Part shown: piece after piece, positions 38,996 through 48,930 of the stretch
How positions within the stretch are numbered: the first letter of the stretch is position 1
Layout: every line of letters starts with the position of its first letter
DNA from: Perognathus longimembris pacificus
Lineage: Eukaryota > Chordata > Mammalia > Rodentia > Heteromyidae
Assembly: GCF_023159225.1 (NCBI RefSeq)
Contig: NC_063170.1
Coordinates: 62,718,208-62,782,207 of the forward strand
Length of the DNA: 64,000 nt
Reading direction: 5' to 3'
Translations under genes and position numbers: made by a program
Notes under the pieces: model-generated
The model's database searches: none
Told to the model about the DNA's origin: nothing
The model's input: only the letters and a program-made list of their open reading frames with translations

Positions 38996-39419
38996 ATTTC
39001 TTTCTTGATTGTGGTCCACTTGTCAGCCCTGTACCACTTTCCAACTCTTACCAGGTCCCCTGTAATCTTACATTTTTCTTCCTCTTATTCTGCCTGTCAT
39101 CCTCTTTGGCAGAGTTGACCACTCTCTCCTCTTACGAATACTACCTCAGTGTTCCACTGTAGTCTCTCAGGCATTCAGGAAAGTTCCTGTGACACTGTGG
39201 GCCTCTTTCTTGGTACCTTTTACTGGTTTCCTCTTACTGAGTTGATACTCGGTTATTGCTATGCCTTTCCGCTGAATTGTGTGGTCTTCTTCTCTTGTAT
39301 ACATTCATTGTGCTGAACCTGAAAACATGTGTATCTTCAGCCCATAGTTCTCACCTGAACTCCAGATTCAGGTAGAAGAATGGCCTCGCATGTAAATTTA
39401 GAAGCAAGTTCAACAGGAG

Positions 39420-39690
39420 CAACAAACACAATGCTTATAAAACCAAACTGTTTGGAATTGATTTTGGTGCAGGGTGATATATAAGGATCTAGTTTTAGTT
39501 TGTTGTATGCGTTGAACCAGTTTTGCCAGCACCATTTGTTAAAGAGGCTATCTTTCTTCCAAACTATTGTTTTAGCTCCTTTATCAAAGATTAAGTAGGT
39601 GTAGTTCTGTGGGTTCATTTCTGGGTCTTCAATTTTGTTCCATTGGTCTTCAGGCCTGTTCGGGTGAAACTCTCCTACTGAATAAGGATT
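39420..39690 (-). pseudogene. LINE-1 ORF2 fragment
   Basis: The - strand translates to [19 protein letters not shown], then [20 protein letters not shown] and [18 protein letters not shown], followed by TKINSK. This is the region of LINE-1 ORF2p between the reverse transcriptase and the C-terminal cysteine-rich part, a segment I would place at roughly residues 950-1020 of a full protein. About 90 codons stay open, but the reverse transcriptase, endonuclease and C-terminus are absent. It is a dead fragment of a retrotransposon, antisense to CNTN6. Confidence 0.88.
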
Positions 39691-40676
39691 TCCCTCGTTC
39701 CAAATCATGGGAAACAAATCTCAAATTATGTTTTCTAAGCCTTATTACCTTTTACCAATCCTCACTTTCAATAGTTTCCTCAAATCCATTACAATTCTCA
39801 TTGCCCCCATTGTATAGAAATATAAATAAGTGAAATATATCTGGAGTCTAGTTATTATCCATCTCTATCACAAACACTCTGGTACCAACCACCATTAGCT
39901 TTCATTTATATAATACCAGTATCTTCAGTCTTAGGAAGTGGGCACCTGCTGTTTCTCTGCGTAGAATTCTTTCCCAAGTTCTCTCTTAAGTCATATTCTA
40001 CGTCTCTGTTCATCTGTCACCAGATCAGTGATCGCATCCCCACCTCCACCCAGATTTCTTGGCTTACTTACCTTCTGTTTTTCTTCATGGCAATTGCATA
40101 CACCATGTGCTTATTCGTGGAATCTTTTTACACTTCCTCTAATTAGATTATAAGGTCAATCAAAACAGCAGTTTTAGCAGTTCGGTTCACTGCTGTATTT
40201 TTTAGGTCCTAATAGAGTTCTTATACACTAGAGGTCTCCAAATACTTGTTCAACAAATGAATAAAAAATAAATGAAACACATCTACTTTCTCCCCTTATT
40301 TCATAGTTATAGTCTCTCATCTTTCTCGTGTCCTTCTTCTTTAATAGTTAAAGGCTTCAACATACACACGTTTGACTTCACTGATAAAATTGGCTAGCTT
40401 ATAGTACTCTTTAATTTTACCTCATCCTTCACATCAGATCCGTTTTAGTATTTTGTTGGCATTGCATCTAAATGCTTCACAATGGGTATCATATCATTCT
40501 CATTTTCTTTATTCCTACTGATAGTGCCCAATTATTCCCATGTTTTTAAGCATTTGTTAAATAATCGTTCTGGTGGTTTCTCTTTCCCTATCCTTTCTCC
40601 AGTGGATCGTAGATGTAAGTATACTGTAGCTCTGATCAAGGAAAGACTGGGAAATTGTTCTAGATTGAAAGTGACT

Positions 40677-40915
40677 ATGGCTGGGCACTGGTGGCTCACA
40701 CCTCTAATCCTAGATACTCAAGGGACTGAGATCTGAGCATTGCAATTTGAAGCCAGGCCATGAAGCAAAGTCCATGAGTCACTTATTTCCAATCAACTAG
40801 GAAGATATCAGACGTAGAGGTATGGTTTAAACAATAGAGTGCCAGCCTTAAGTAAAAAAAAAAATAGGTGAGAGGATGAAAATCCTGAGTTCGAGACCCA
40901 GTTCTGACACGAAGG
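40677..40915 (+). repeat. 7SL-Geo-type SINE, + orientation
   Basis: tggctgggcactggtggctc, cacctctaatcctagatact, caagggactgagatctgagc, then acaatagagtgccagcctta and gagttcgagacccagttctg, ending in a purine-rich tail. Confidence 0.88.
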
Positions 40916-41386
40916 GGGAAAGAAAAAGAAATACATGTGACTATAATTGAAAAAACAAACAAACAAACCCAACAACAGAACATAGAAATGAAATGGCATT
41001 TGTTATTCTCACCTATCTCCTTTTTCAATAAAGAATTGTGTTAGGGAGAAAATGATAAAATGAGATCTTCAGGATTAGATGCTCAATGTAAAAATCAATG
41101 TTAATGTGTTGATACTGTGGGTTTGTTGTCGTTAGGTGGGAGAATGTCCTTTGTTGACAAGAATTGTAAACAAAATTATGTGAGATAGAAATTGGCCTCT
41201 GTAACACAGTTAGTGTATGTGCTCCAGAGGAACGAAAGAAAAGAAGTCTCTACTTGCAACAGTACCCCCCTGCTCGAGATGGTTTCTCTATAAAATATTT
41301 TGAAATGTGGAGAGAGATATTGAATGCAGCCCTGCATTCAGGCAGGGGCATGCGTCTTAGGTGATGCTCTTCTTTTCTATTCCCAG

Positions 41387-41513
41387 GTGAGAACCGCTTA
41401 AGCCGTCCTGTTTTTACCCAGGAGCCACAAGATGTCATTTTTCCTTTGGATTTATCAAGATCTGAAATCATCCTGAATTGCGCAGCTCACGGTTACCCTT
41501 CACCCCATTATAG
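41387..41513 (+). CDS. CNTN6: CNTN6 coding exon A, first half of Ig domain 1 (partial gene)
   Basis: This 127-bp internal exon encodes the start of the mature contactin-6, a GPI-anchored Ig/fibronectin adhesion protein of neurons. It is preceded by a good polypyrimidine tract ending in cccag (41386) and followed by gtaaaa (41514). It contributes two bases to its first codon (G|GT, Gly) and ends with AG of a split Arg codon, so the phases are 1 in and 2 out. The peptide contains SRPVFTQEPQDVIFPLDLS, then LNCAAHGYPSPHYR, which carries the first Ig-domain cysteine. CNTN3, 4 and 5 differ clearly in the TQEPxDVIFPLDLS stretch, which points to CNTN6. The signal-peptide exon was searched for upstream and not seen. 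The donor is weak (+5 is A), and the exon itself begins GTGAGA, a donor-like sequence. Family identity is from remembered contactin sequences; an alignment would settle it. Confidence 0.95.
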
Positions 41514-41978
41514 GTAAAAATCCCACCCCTGAGTACCACTCTCCTTTTCCCTTTGTCACTGATGTAAAGCATACATTCTGTAAAGTGCTTTGAAAGGGCC
41601 ATAATTGGACATGTACAGCTCCAGGCATTTTTTTTCTACCCATACACAGCTGTGTCCTCACTACTCACATAAAGACATACAACTTTCCAAACCCGCTACT
41701 CCTCTCAAGTAACCACTTCTATGTCTCTATCTTACTTGCGTGTTACATTTATTCTGGAGATTCCACACCATGAAGAACCATATTGTAATTCAAACAGAGA
41801 ATAAAGAACTATAGGAAGATGGAAACACAGGAAGATAGGAAGGCAGTAAGAGAGACGGGATAAAATTTGATTGCTTCACTAGAAACAAGAAAGTGCACAC
41901 TCAAGTTGCTTTCCAAAGCCCCACACAAGTATGGGACCAAGTTCTGATTTCCCCCTTTCACAATGACATCGAAATTGG

Positions 41979-41981
<3 letters not shown>

Positions 41982-42009
<28 letters not shown>
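41982..42009 (+). repeat. (GT)n microsatellite
   Basis: About 14 GT units at the end of a - strand SINE. Confidence 0.93.
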
Positions 42010-42011
<2 letters not shown>

Positions 42012-42205
42012 GGTACTGGAGCTTGAATTGAAGGCTTGAGCATTGTATCTTATTCATTCAAGGATGGCACTCTGCCACTTGAATGATAATTCCACTTCTG
42101 GCCTTTACTAATTAATTGGGAATAAGAGTCTCACAGATTTGAACTGTGATCCTCAAATCTCAGTCTCTTGAATAACTAGGAATATAAGCATGAGCCACTA
42201 GCACC
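42010..42205 (-). repeat. 7SL-Geo-type SINE, - orientation
   Basis: Follows a GT run (41982-42009): tggtactggagcttgaattg, aggatggcactctgccactt, gatcctcaaatctcagtctc, aataactaggaatataagc and atgagccactagcacc. Confidence 0.87.
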
Positions 42206-43227
42206 TTGTTTAAATTTATTTTACCAAAAAATTCTGTAATTTCATCAGCAGATCCCATTACACAGAAACTACCAGTTATGGAAAAACATTGTTGAAGACA
42301 GCTTTGAATCTTCTAAGGCAGACAGAAAATATCTGTTATGGGTAAATAGGAAAAAAAAGTAGAATTTTTTCTTGTACATAAATATGGAATAATAGTGGAG
42401 AATGGCCAGTAATATCTTCTTATTTACACAATTGACAGAAAAGCAATTTGGTGCATATAATGGATGGAATTCACAAATTTAAAAATAGATGCATGTATAA
42501 ATTATACTTATTTTAATGACAAGAATATTTAGCTGGTATGAACTGTGTATGTGATTTGAATATAGGAAAGAAATAAATATTAAAATGACATCTGAGGATC
42601 TGGGTTTTTAAGGCATTTTCTAAAAGTATAACAGTTGATATATAGGGGTGAATTGACACACACATGAAATTAACAATTTTAGTACATTTTGGCAGAATAG
42701 GCTGGGTTTTCTGAATTTTGAGAATGCAACATAAATACCATGTAATCATACATAGTTTCTTTGATCTTAATTTTTCCAGGTTAATTCACAAATGGCTTAA
42801 ATGTGCTAAGTTAAAGGTACCATGGCCTTATCTTATATTGTACACAAACATCTTTTTTTTATATAACAAAGGAGCTAATAAGCTCTGGCTTCTTAACATT
42901 TTACTTATAAATATTTTCCTGTTATTAGAACTCCTTAATTTCACAGCTCAACTATTAGGGAAAGTTCAATCACTTTACCATTTGTTTCTCTCATTTCAGA
43001 GTTTGCTTGATTGTTAGTTTGCCCTCCTCAAGTAATGATCTGCCTTATTTAATTTAACATCAAATTAAATATATAAAATCTATTAACATAGTCTTTCAGG
43101 AACATCTAATATTTCAGCTTATAATTTTATGTTTTGAAAGCTAAGTCAGTTGATTATAGAACTTGGTAAGGTTAGGTAGGGAAAGGAAGGAGTATATAAA
43201 TCACCATAAATTTTTAAGTTTGTTTTT

Positions 43228-43443
43228 TTTATTATTATTATTTTTTTTTTTGGTCAGTCCAGGGCCTTGGACTCAGGGCCTGAGCACTGTCCCTGGCTTT
43301 CTTTTGCTCAAGGCTAGCACTCTGCCACTTGAGCCACAGCGCCACTTCCGGCCATTTTCTATATATGTAGTACTGGGGAATCAAACCCAGGGCTTCATGT
43401 ATACGAGGCAAGCACTCTTGCCACTAGGCCATATCCCCAGCCC
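43228..43443 (-). repeat. IDL-Geo-type dimeric SINE, - orientation
   Basis: A poly(T)-rich start is followed by tcagtccagggccttgg and the full reverse dimer, ending tatccccagccc. The direct repeat taagtttgttttt lies at 43215-43227 and 43444-43456. An open frame of about 100 codons across it is a repeat shadow. Confidence 0.93.
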
Positions 43444-44106
43444 TAAGTTTGTTTTTAAAATAAGTTAAATACATCAGATACATATAAAAATAAGATAAAT
43501 GAATGATGTTCATGTAAAGGTATAATATGGTGATGTGTAAAAAAAAGCGTGGCTCTGAATACAATCTAAAACTTAGCACATCTATGAAGAAATAAATAAA
43601 ATGAAGACTAAAAGCAATAATGTTATTGGATATATTGAATACTTGTAAACTAAAAGGCTGAATAAAAGTAATTTAGCTTCTTATTTTTAATCTCTGTAAC
43701 CTTATTTAGCTCTTCTCTAACATTATATTATAACACTCATAGAACAGAGATTTGAAGACAGAGTCAGAATTTAATTTTTAATTCCTAAATGTCAGACTTA
43801 GACACAATTTCACTGATAATATAGCAAAGGGCACAGGCATTTCAGATAAAATGCACTAGCAACAAAATGTAAAATTTTGGTTTTAATATGACCATTTCTT
43901 AGTTAGATTTTTATTTTTGAAATCTCCTCCACAATAGTATTCACCTTAGGGAGAAAAGAATGAGAGAGGGAAAGAGAGTCCAAGCAAGAGCCAAGGAGAG
44001 ACAGAAAGATAGACAGATAGACACTAAGCAGCCACATAAAAAGGAAAAGTTTTATTATCACAAAGTAGATATTTAAATTGTTTCGATACAGTTTAAACCA
44101 TATCAG

Positions 44107-44325
44107 GAACTGGGAATGAGGCTTACTGGTAGAGCCCTTGCCTTAGCATGCATAAAACCCTGGGTTCAATTCCTCAGTATCAGAAAACAACAACAACAAC
44201 AAAACCACACAGAAAGCAGAAAGTGGCACTGTGGCTCAGGTGGTAGAGTGCTAACCTTGAGCAAAAGAGGCTCAGTGTCAGTGCCTAGGCTCTGAGTTCA
44301 AGCACCAGGACTGACTAAATAACTA
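44107..44325 (+). repeat. IDL-Geo-type dimeric SINE, + orientation, older
   Basis: Begins aactgggaatgaggcttact, with the B-box-like gggttcaattcc and a (CAA)n linker between the monomers. The right monomer has gtggctcaggtggtagagtgc and ends caggactgacta. Boundaries are approximate. Confidence 0.88.
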
Positions 44326-44570
44326 AATAAGCAAAATAAAACACTAACAAAGAGCCTTTGACTAGAAATGAGAGTCGCCCTATCTAGTCTGTCATCCCAT
44401 TATTTTCTTTTTTGTATAAGCTTCCTTCTTCATAAGATAAAGTTGTTTTTTGCATATTTTTAAAAGAAAGAAAACCCAAGTGAAATCTGTTATTTATTTT
44501 ACAAAAAAAACTCTCACAGAATTCTGGTAGCAAATATATTCTGTTGCCTCATTTTTAGGGAATTGATTTT

Positions 44571-44573
<3 letters not shown>

Positions 44574-44609
<36 letters not shown>

Positions 44610-44616
44610 ACACATG
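44574..44616 (+). repeat. (CA)n microsatellite
   Basis: About 20 CA units with one interruption. Confidence 0.93.
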
Positions 44617-44666
44617 AACTAGAATATCATAGAGGTAAATAGCAGTGATAAAATTACAACATTGGA

Positions 44667-44900
44667 GGCTGGGCGCCAGGGGCTCACACCTGTAATCCTA
44701 GCTACTTACAAGGCTGAAATCTGAGGATCACAGTTCAAAGCCAGCCCATTCATAAAATTTCCCCCTGAGAATCTTATCTCCCAATTACTACTAAAAATTG
44801 GGAAGTGGAGCTGTGGCTAAAGTGGTAGAGCACTAGTCTGAGCCCAAAAGCTCAGGGATATTGACCAGGCTGTGAGTCCAAGCCCTATGACTAAAGAAAG
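44667..44900 (+). repeat. 7SL-Geo-type SINE, + orientation
   Basis: gaggctgggcgccaggggct, cacacctgtaatcctagcta, gaggatcacagttcaaagcc, then gaagtggagctgtggctaaa and gtggtagagcactagtctga. It ends just before the solo LTR at 44963. Confidence 0.9.
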
Positions 44901-44962
44901 ACAATTAGAACTTTCGAAAGTTTAAGAACAATTTGCTGAAAGTCACTCTCAATGATATTAAT

Positions 44963-45504
44963 TGTAGGGGATGGCTATACCTTTAAGACCTGGGACTACT
45001 GGCTGCCAGCTAGTCCCACCTCCTTCAGGATCTGAAACTGGAAGAGAAAGCCAAACCAGCCCCACCTCTCCTCTAAGAGCACATGTGTCCTAATGGCGCT
45101 GTTGGGCGCCCAGAAGTTGCTTCTGTGGGAAGTGACATTAGCCTGTGGGGGAGGTCCTAGGGCGCTGCTCTTGGATGGACATGCTCACTAGCCTGTTGCT
45201 AGCTCCTGGTCAGTCCCTCCCCTTCCCTCGTCATTACTGCTATAAGTCTGATTGCCCCTCCCTTGAATAAACAGAAAGCTCTTGAAGCTGACTCTGAGGT
45301 GTCCATGCTTATTGGCCTCCTAGGTGAGTATAGGGAGGGAGAAGGGCATTCTTGCGACCACAAGCTAACCGAGGCTATCCGTGACCTTTGCTCCTGCACT
45401 AGTTTCTACTGGCCAGAGGATATGCATTGAGAGAGATAGGGGGACACATAAGGGGATGAAAGGCTTGGTCTCTCCACAAGGGAGAGGATAGATTTAGCCC
45501 GGCA
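44963..45504 (+). mobile_element. Solo LTR of an endogenous retrovirus-like element (sense)
   Basis: A 542-bp element beginning TGTAGGGG and ending CCCGGCA, flanked by the 6-bp direct repeat attaat (44957-44962 and 45505-45510). TG...CA termini with a 6-bp duplication fit a class II (ERVK-like) LTR. Inside are a TATA-like tataagtc at 45241 and an AATAAA poly(A) signal at 45266-45271, so its transcriptional direction equals that of CNTN6. No gag, pol or env sequence adjoins it, so it is a solo LTR left by recombination. It is notably richer in G+C and CpG than the surrounding intron. Confidence 0.88.
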
Positions 45505-45929
45505 ATTAATGTCTTCACAAATAGGAGTTCAGTGGTAGCAATAAGATAGGATAGCATTAGGCAAATCTCACCAAAAGATTTTCTATGAAAAGGATTTCCC
45601 TCTTTCTTTCAAAGACCAAATAATGTAAGACAAAATCTAGCTAATGTGCCTCAGAAAAATGGTGCTTGGGTAGGTTTGCTTATTTCTATTTACTAAGTCC
45701 AGAAAAAATATGATGGCAGTGAACTTGGTTCCAATATTTTATTTGGGTAAATAAAATGACACTCCCCCAATTATTTCTATGTAGACTACCATTTTTTTTT
45801 TAAAGGAGTTGTTATATCAAAGATTTCTGACACATTTTTCTCATGAGCTGGTCACCACAGATGATTTCTTTTTATAATTTATTCATTTCCCCTCTTTATC
45901 TTCTCAGGATCTCATAAAATAATGCAGGC

Positions 45930-46060
45930 TATATATTATTGTGCAAATTTTATGGCCAGTGAAAATGGTTCCCAGGAATTCCTATGACATATCTAAAAAT
46001 ATACAACAAAGGGAGCTAGGGCTAGTACTAGAACTCTTTTCAGAGAACAACAGTCCGGTA
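45930..46060 (-). repeat. MIR-like remnant
   Basis: attattgtgcaaattttatg, then aagggagctagggctagtac and tagaactctttt, in reverse MIR order. Strongly diverged. Confidence 0.5.
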
Positions 46061-47035
46061 TTAACTCTATATGTCAAGCACTGAGATACTTAGGATTTAG
46101 AGCTTATGGATTTTCTTCAATGTCTGGGAATAAACTCAGAAATAAATTCTTGGAATAAGCACTGAGAAACAAGGCTCAGTTTTTGAAACAACACACACAC
46201 ACATACACACACACGAAAACACACATAGTCAAGAGTTAACAAATACAACAACAGTCCTTGTATTTTTAACACAGAGTATAAGTGCCTAACAGGAAAGGAG
46301 GTTGCCCAGAAAAAAATCCTGTTTTTAGTTCATATCCATTATGCTTTCTGGAATTAATGTATTAACCCATATGCTAAAAAGTAACCATAAAAAGTCTACT
46401 CCTAGTTTTATCACAGGAAAATATTCAGGATTTGTAATGTTATCAGTAAAATATCTATGACATTTGCTTGAATTCCTTAGTACTATTTTCCCATTGATTT
46501 CAACATATTAATTAGGACAAAGCCCACACCCCGAGCTGAACCCATGATCTATATGCACAGTTTAATAATCATTGTACCATAGTGATTAGAATGATTACGC
46601 AGATACTGTGGAAAATTCATTTGCTGCAGCTAAGCCAACAACTTTGAATTTGTGTTGAAAAACAATTACTGAGCTTAATTAGGAACATGTAATGATGACA
46701 GCAGTTATTTCAGTGATTGATTCCAAAATTAAAGAGAGCTGGCAAACTAAGTAACAGTATATCCTTTGCTTTGAAAATGATAGGGAACGTAGAGGTCTAA
46801 AGATCGTGTCTTGTAAGCAAATTATGAAAGGCAGAATTATAGTGCTTGCTAGGAGAATTTGTGCCTCTTGAGACAGGCCTACAGGGAAAACAAAAAGTTT
46901 CATATGTTTTCTTATGCAAATAGAGAAAACAAGAAATCACCTGTACAAAACCATATAGAAAAAAAAATCCAATGCCCTCTTTGACTGTTGTCTTTATTTA
47001 TTTATTGAAGATAAGTTGAACTATAAAGGAAATAG

Positions 47036-47220
47036 TGGCCAAGTGCAGGCGACTCACACCTGTAATACTTCCTATTCTGGAGGCTGAAGTATGAGGAATA
47101 AGGTTCAAATCTAGCCTGGGCAGAAACATTAGCAAGATTTTTGTCTCCTCTTAACCAGAAAAAAGAAAATACCACATGGAAGCTTGAGACCTTGAGTTCA
47201 AACCCCAGTAATGACCAAAA
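47036..47220 (+). repeat. 7SL-type SINE with truncated right half
   Basis: ggccaagtgcaggcgactca, cacctgtaatacttcctatt, then aaggttcaaatctagcctgg. The right half is reduced to a B-box-like gagttcaaaccccagta and an (AAAT)n tail. Confidence 0.82.
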
Positions 47221-48259
47221 TAAATAAATAGTTACATTCAATGAATTTGTATGCTGATCTCTTATTGATCAGCCTTTTGTAAGTGAGGTCTCAGTTATGA
47301 ACTTATTAGCATGAGTTGGTAAAGGGTTTTGTTTTGTTTTCCCATTCCTGCTTGTTTTTTGCTGTACTTCACTATTTCTAAGTGCATTTCCCTAAATGGT
47401 TTATATGACTCCATTCAGTTTGTCCCCTAGGAATATATCTTAATAACTATGCTGTGTTCATATTTAAAAATGTTGGGGGATTCTGATATGAGTGGGTTGT
47501 AGAAGATGAGGAAAGTAAATTTTGGTTAAAGAATGAGTAGCTGTTCATTTGTTTTTACAATGACTAAGTGCAATTTCTAAAGCTTTACATCTTTGAACAG
47601 AAACACACAACTCTATTGCTTTTCAGACAGTTAATTCATGGACTAAAGGATTATTGACTGATAGCTGAGCAAAGAGACGTCTTGCTTCCTAAAATAAAAA
47701 CTTCTCAAGCTGCATTTGTTTTGCTAACATATAATCTTCGATTGGCACTCCTCAGTGCCATTGAAATATTGTCAGCATGATTAATTTTCGAAGTAACAAA
47801 CTCACAAAGACAACCATGGTCTGAAGTGTCATGTTTTTCCTGCCTTGTTATCAGGCTCCAATTAGCATATGAAGTTCTTTGTTAGCAATTTTGTGCCATT
47901 GGTAATATACATTTCTTTGATATTTGTCTCTAAATCATTTTTGACCTTCACTTATGCAGCATCAGCTCTGAGAGTTCATGGATAATATATATAATTTGAA
48001 AGAGCTTTACATGAATAGGGTGCCCAGTATTAGTGGATTTATATTTCATTTTTTATTTCTCAGGTCAAGAGTTCTGTTGCCTTTTAGTATATACTTGGAT
48101 GAACTTCTTGAAGAGTACAAGAGTTTTCAAATAGCCTAATTATTGGTATCATTCTGGAAGCTTTTTGCTTTGTTGTTAAGTTTGTAGGAATCAAAACTGC
48201 ATATTAAGACAAGTAGCAATCAGTTCCATGTGCTACCACGTGATATTTTTCCCTTGAAG

Positions 48260-48435
48260 GTGGAAGCAGAATGCGACAGACATTGATGTGAACCTGAGTT
48301 ATCACTACAAGTTGGAGGGGGGCAGCTTGGCCATCCGGAGCCCCCACACAGATCAAGACATTGGCACATACCAGTGCCTGGCCACCAATGATCTGGGGAC
48401 CATTCTAAGTCGGAAGGCAAAACTACAGTTTGCAT
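48260..48435 (+). CDS. CNTN6: CNTN6 coding exon B, second half of Ig domain 1 (partial gene)
   Basis: This 176-bp exon continues the frame of the exon ending at 41513: AG|G makes Arg, then WKQNATDIDVNLSYHYKLEG. The Ig hallmarks are all present: the core Trp right after the junction, and DIGTYQC with the Tyr-x-Cys that pairs with the cysteine of the previous exon. It ends RKAKLQFA followed by T of a split codon (Tyr in relatives), then a strong donor gtaagt. The acceptor is tttcccttgaag. Two N-glycosylation sequons are visible, NAT and NLS; as I recall human and mouse CNTN6, only the first has a counterpart. Both exons together give about 100 residues with no stop, so the locus looks intact rather than a pseudogene. 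The next exon lies beyond the window end. Confidence 0.95.
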
Positions 48436-48579
48436 GTAAGTTTAGGGGGAATATATCCGTCCTTTGTGTGTTTCTGAAAATATAATATAATATTCATAAG
48501 TATATTATGGGGAAAAGCAAGATTTGTCAATCATCTCCTCTTGTATAAGAATGATTTTATCAATGTAAAAAAATTAACT

Positions 48580-48835
48580 CATTTGCTTGCCTGTGTTTGA
48601 CATCTGTAATCAATCTTAGCTACTCAAGAAGCCCCAATCTGAAGATTGTGATTGTAAATCAACCTGAGTAGAAAAGTTTGTGAGATTCTTATCTCCAATT
48701 AACCACCAAGGCACAGAAAGTAGAGAACTGGCTCAAATGGTTAGAACATCAGTCTTAAGAAGCAGTAAGAATTAAAAACAAACTCAAATACAGCATCCAG
48801 GCTCTGAGTTCAAGTCCCAGTACTGGCACACACAT
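48580..48835 (+). repeat. 7SL-Geo-type SINE, old, + orientation
   Basis: atcttagctactcaagaagc, gagattcttatctccaatta, aactggctcaaatggttaga, and ctgagttcaagtcccagtac before a CA repeat. It is diverged but shows both halves. Confidence 0.8.
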
Positions 48836-48892
48836 ATACCAAAGTTTTCAGTGTGTATTTTGGGGATCTATATAAAGGAAAACTTTCTATAC

Positions 48893-48930
48893 ATACACAC
48901 ACACACACACACACTCACACACACACACAG
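48893..48930 (+). repeat. (CA)n microsatellite
   Basis: About 18 CA units with one ct interruption, shortly after exon B and an old SINE. Confidence 0.92.

Larger units (their letters stand above)
1..41386 (+). other. CNTN6: CNTN6 intron upstream of exon A (partial)
   Basis: The intron interpretation follows from the acceptor at 41386. No other exon, CpG island or promoter was recognised. Apart from the repeats listed separately, I see only AT-rich sequence without identifiable content at about 1-900, 1600-2640, 4100-5510, 5570-6090, 6340-7020, 9000-10090, 10420-11890, 11990-12840, 13450-13980, 14100-17250, 17530-19430, 21880-23820, 24380-25570, 26040-26580, 26760-28890, 29300-30930, 31570-32800, 33030-34220, 35120-36110, 36220-38700 and 39700-40670. 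Within these, 16245-16450, 20940-21530 and 33380-33790 are somewhat richer in non-repetitive or motif-like sequence and are mentioned in the findings or rejected list. Confidence 0.85.
41514..48259 (+). other. CNTN6: CNTN6 intron between exons A and B
   Basis: The intron is bounded by gtaaaa and by ttgaag, and the flanking exon phases are compatible (2 into 2). Its length is 6746 bp. It contains four listed SINEs in its first half, a solo LTR at 44963-45504, a MIR-like remnant near 45940 and a SINE at 47036-47220. The stretches 42220-43200, 43460-44100, 46070-47030 and 47230-48250 show no repeat I recognise. The last of these includes a block (about 47690-47960) with several homeodomain- and POU-like motifs. 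Confidence 0.9.
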
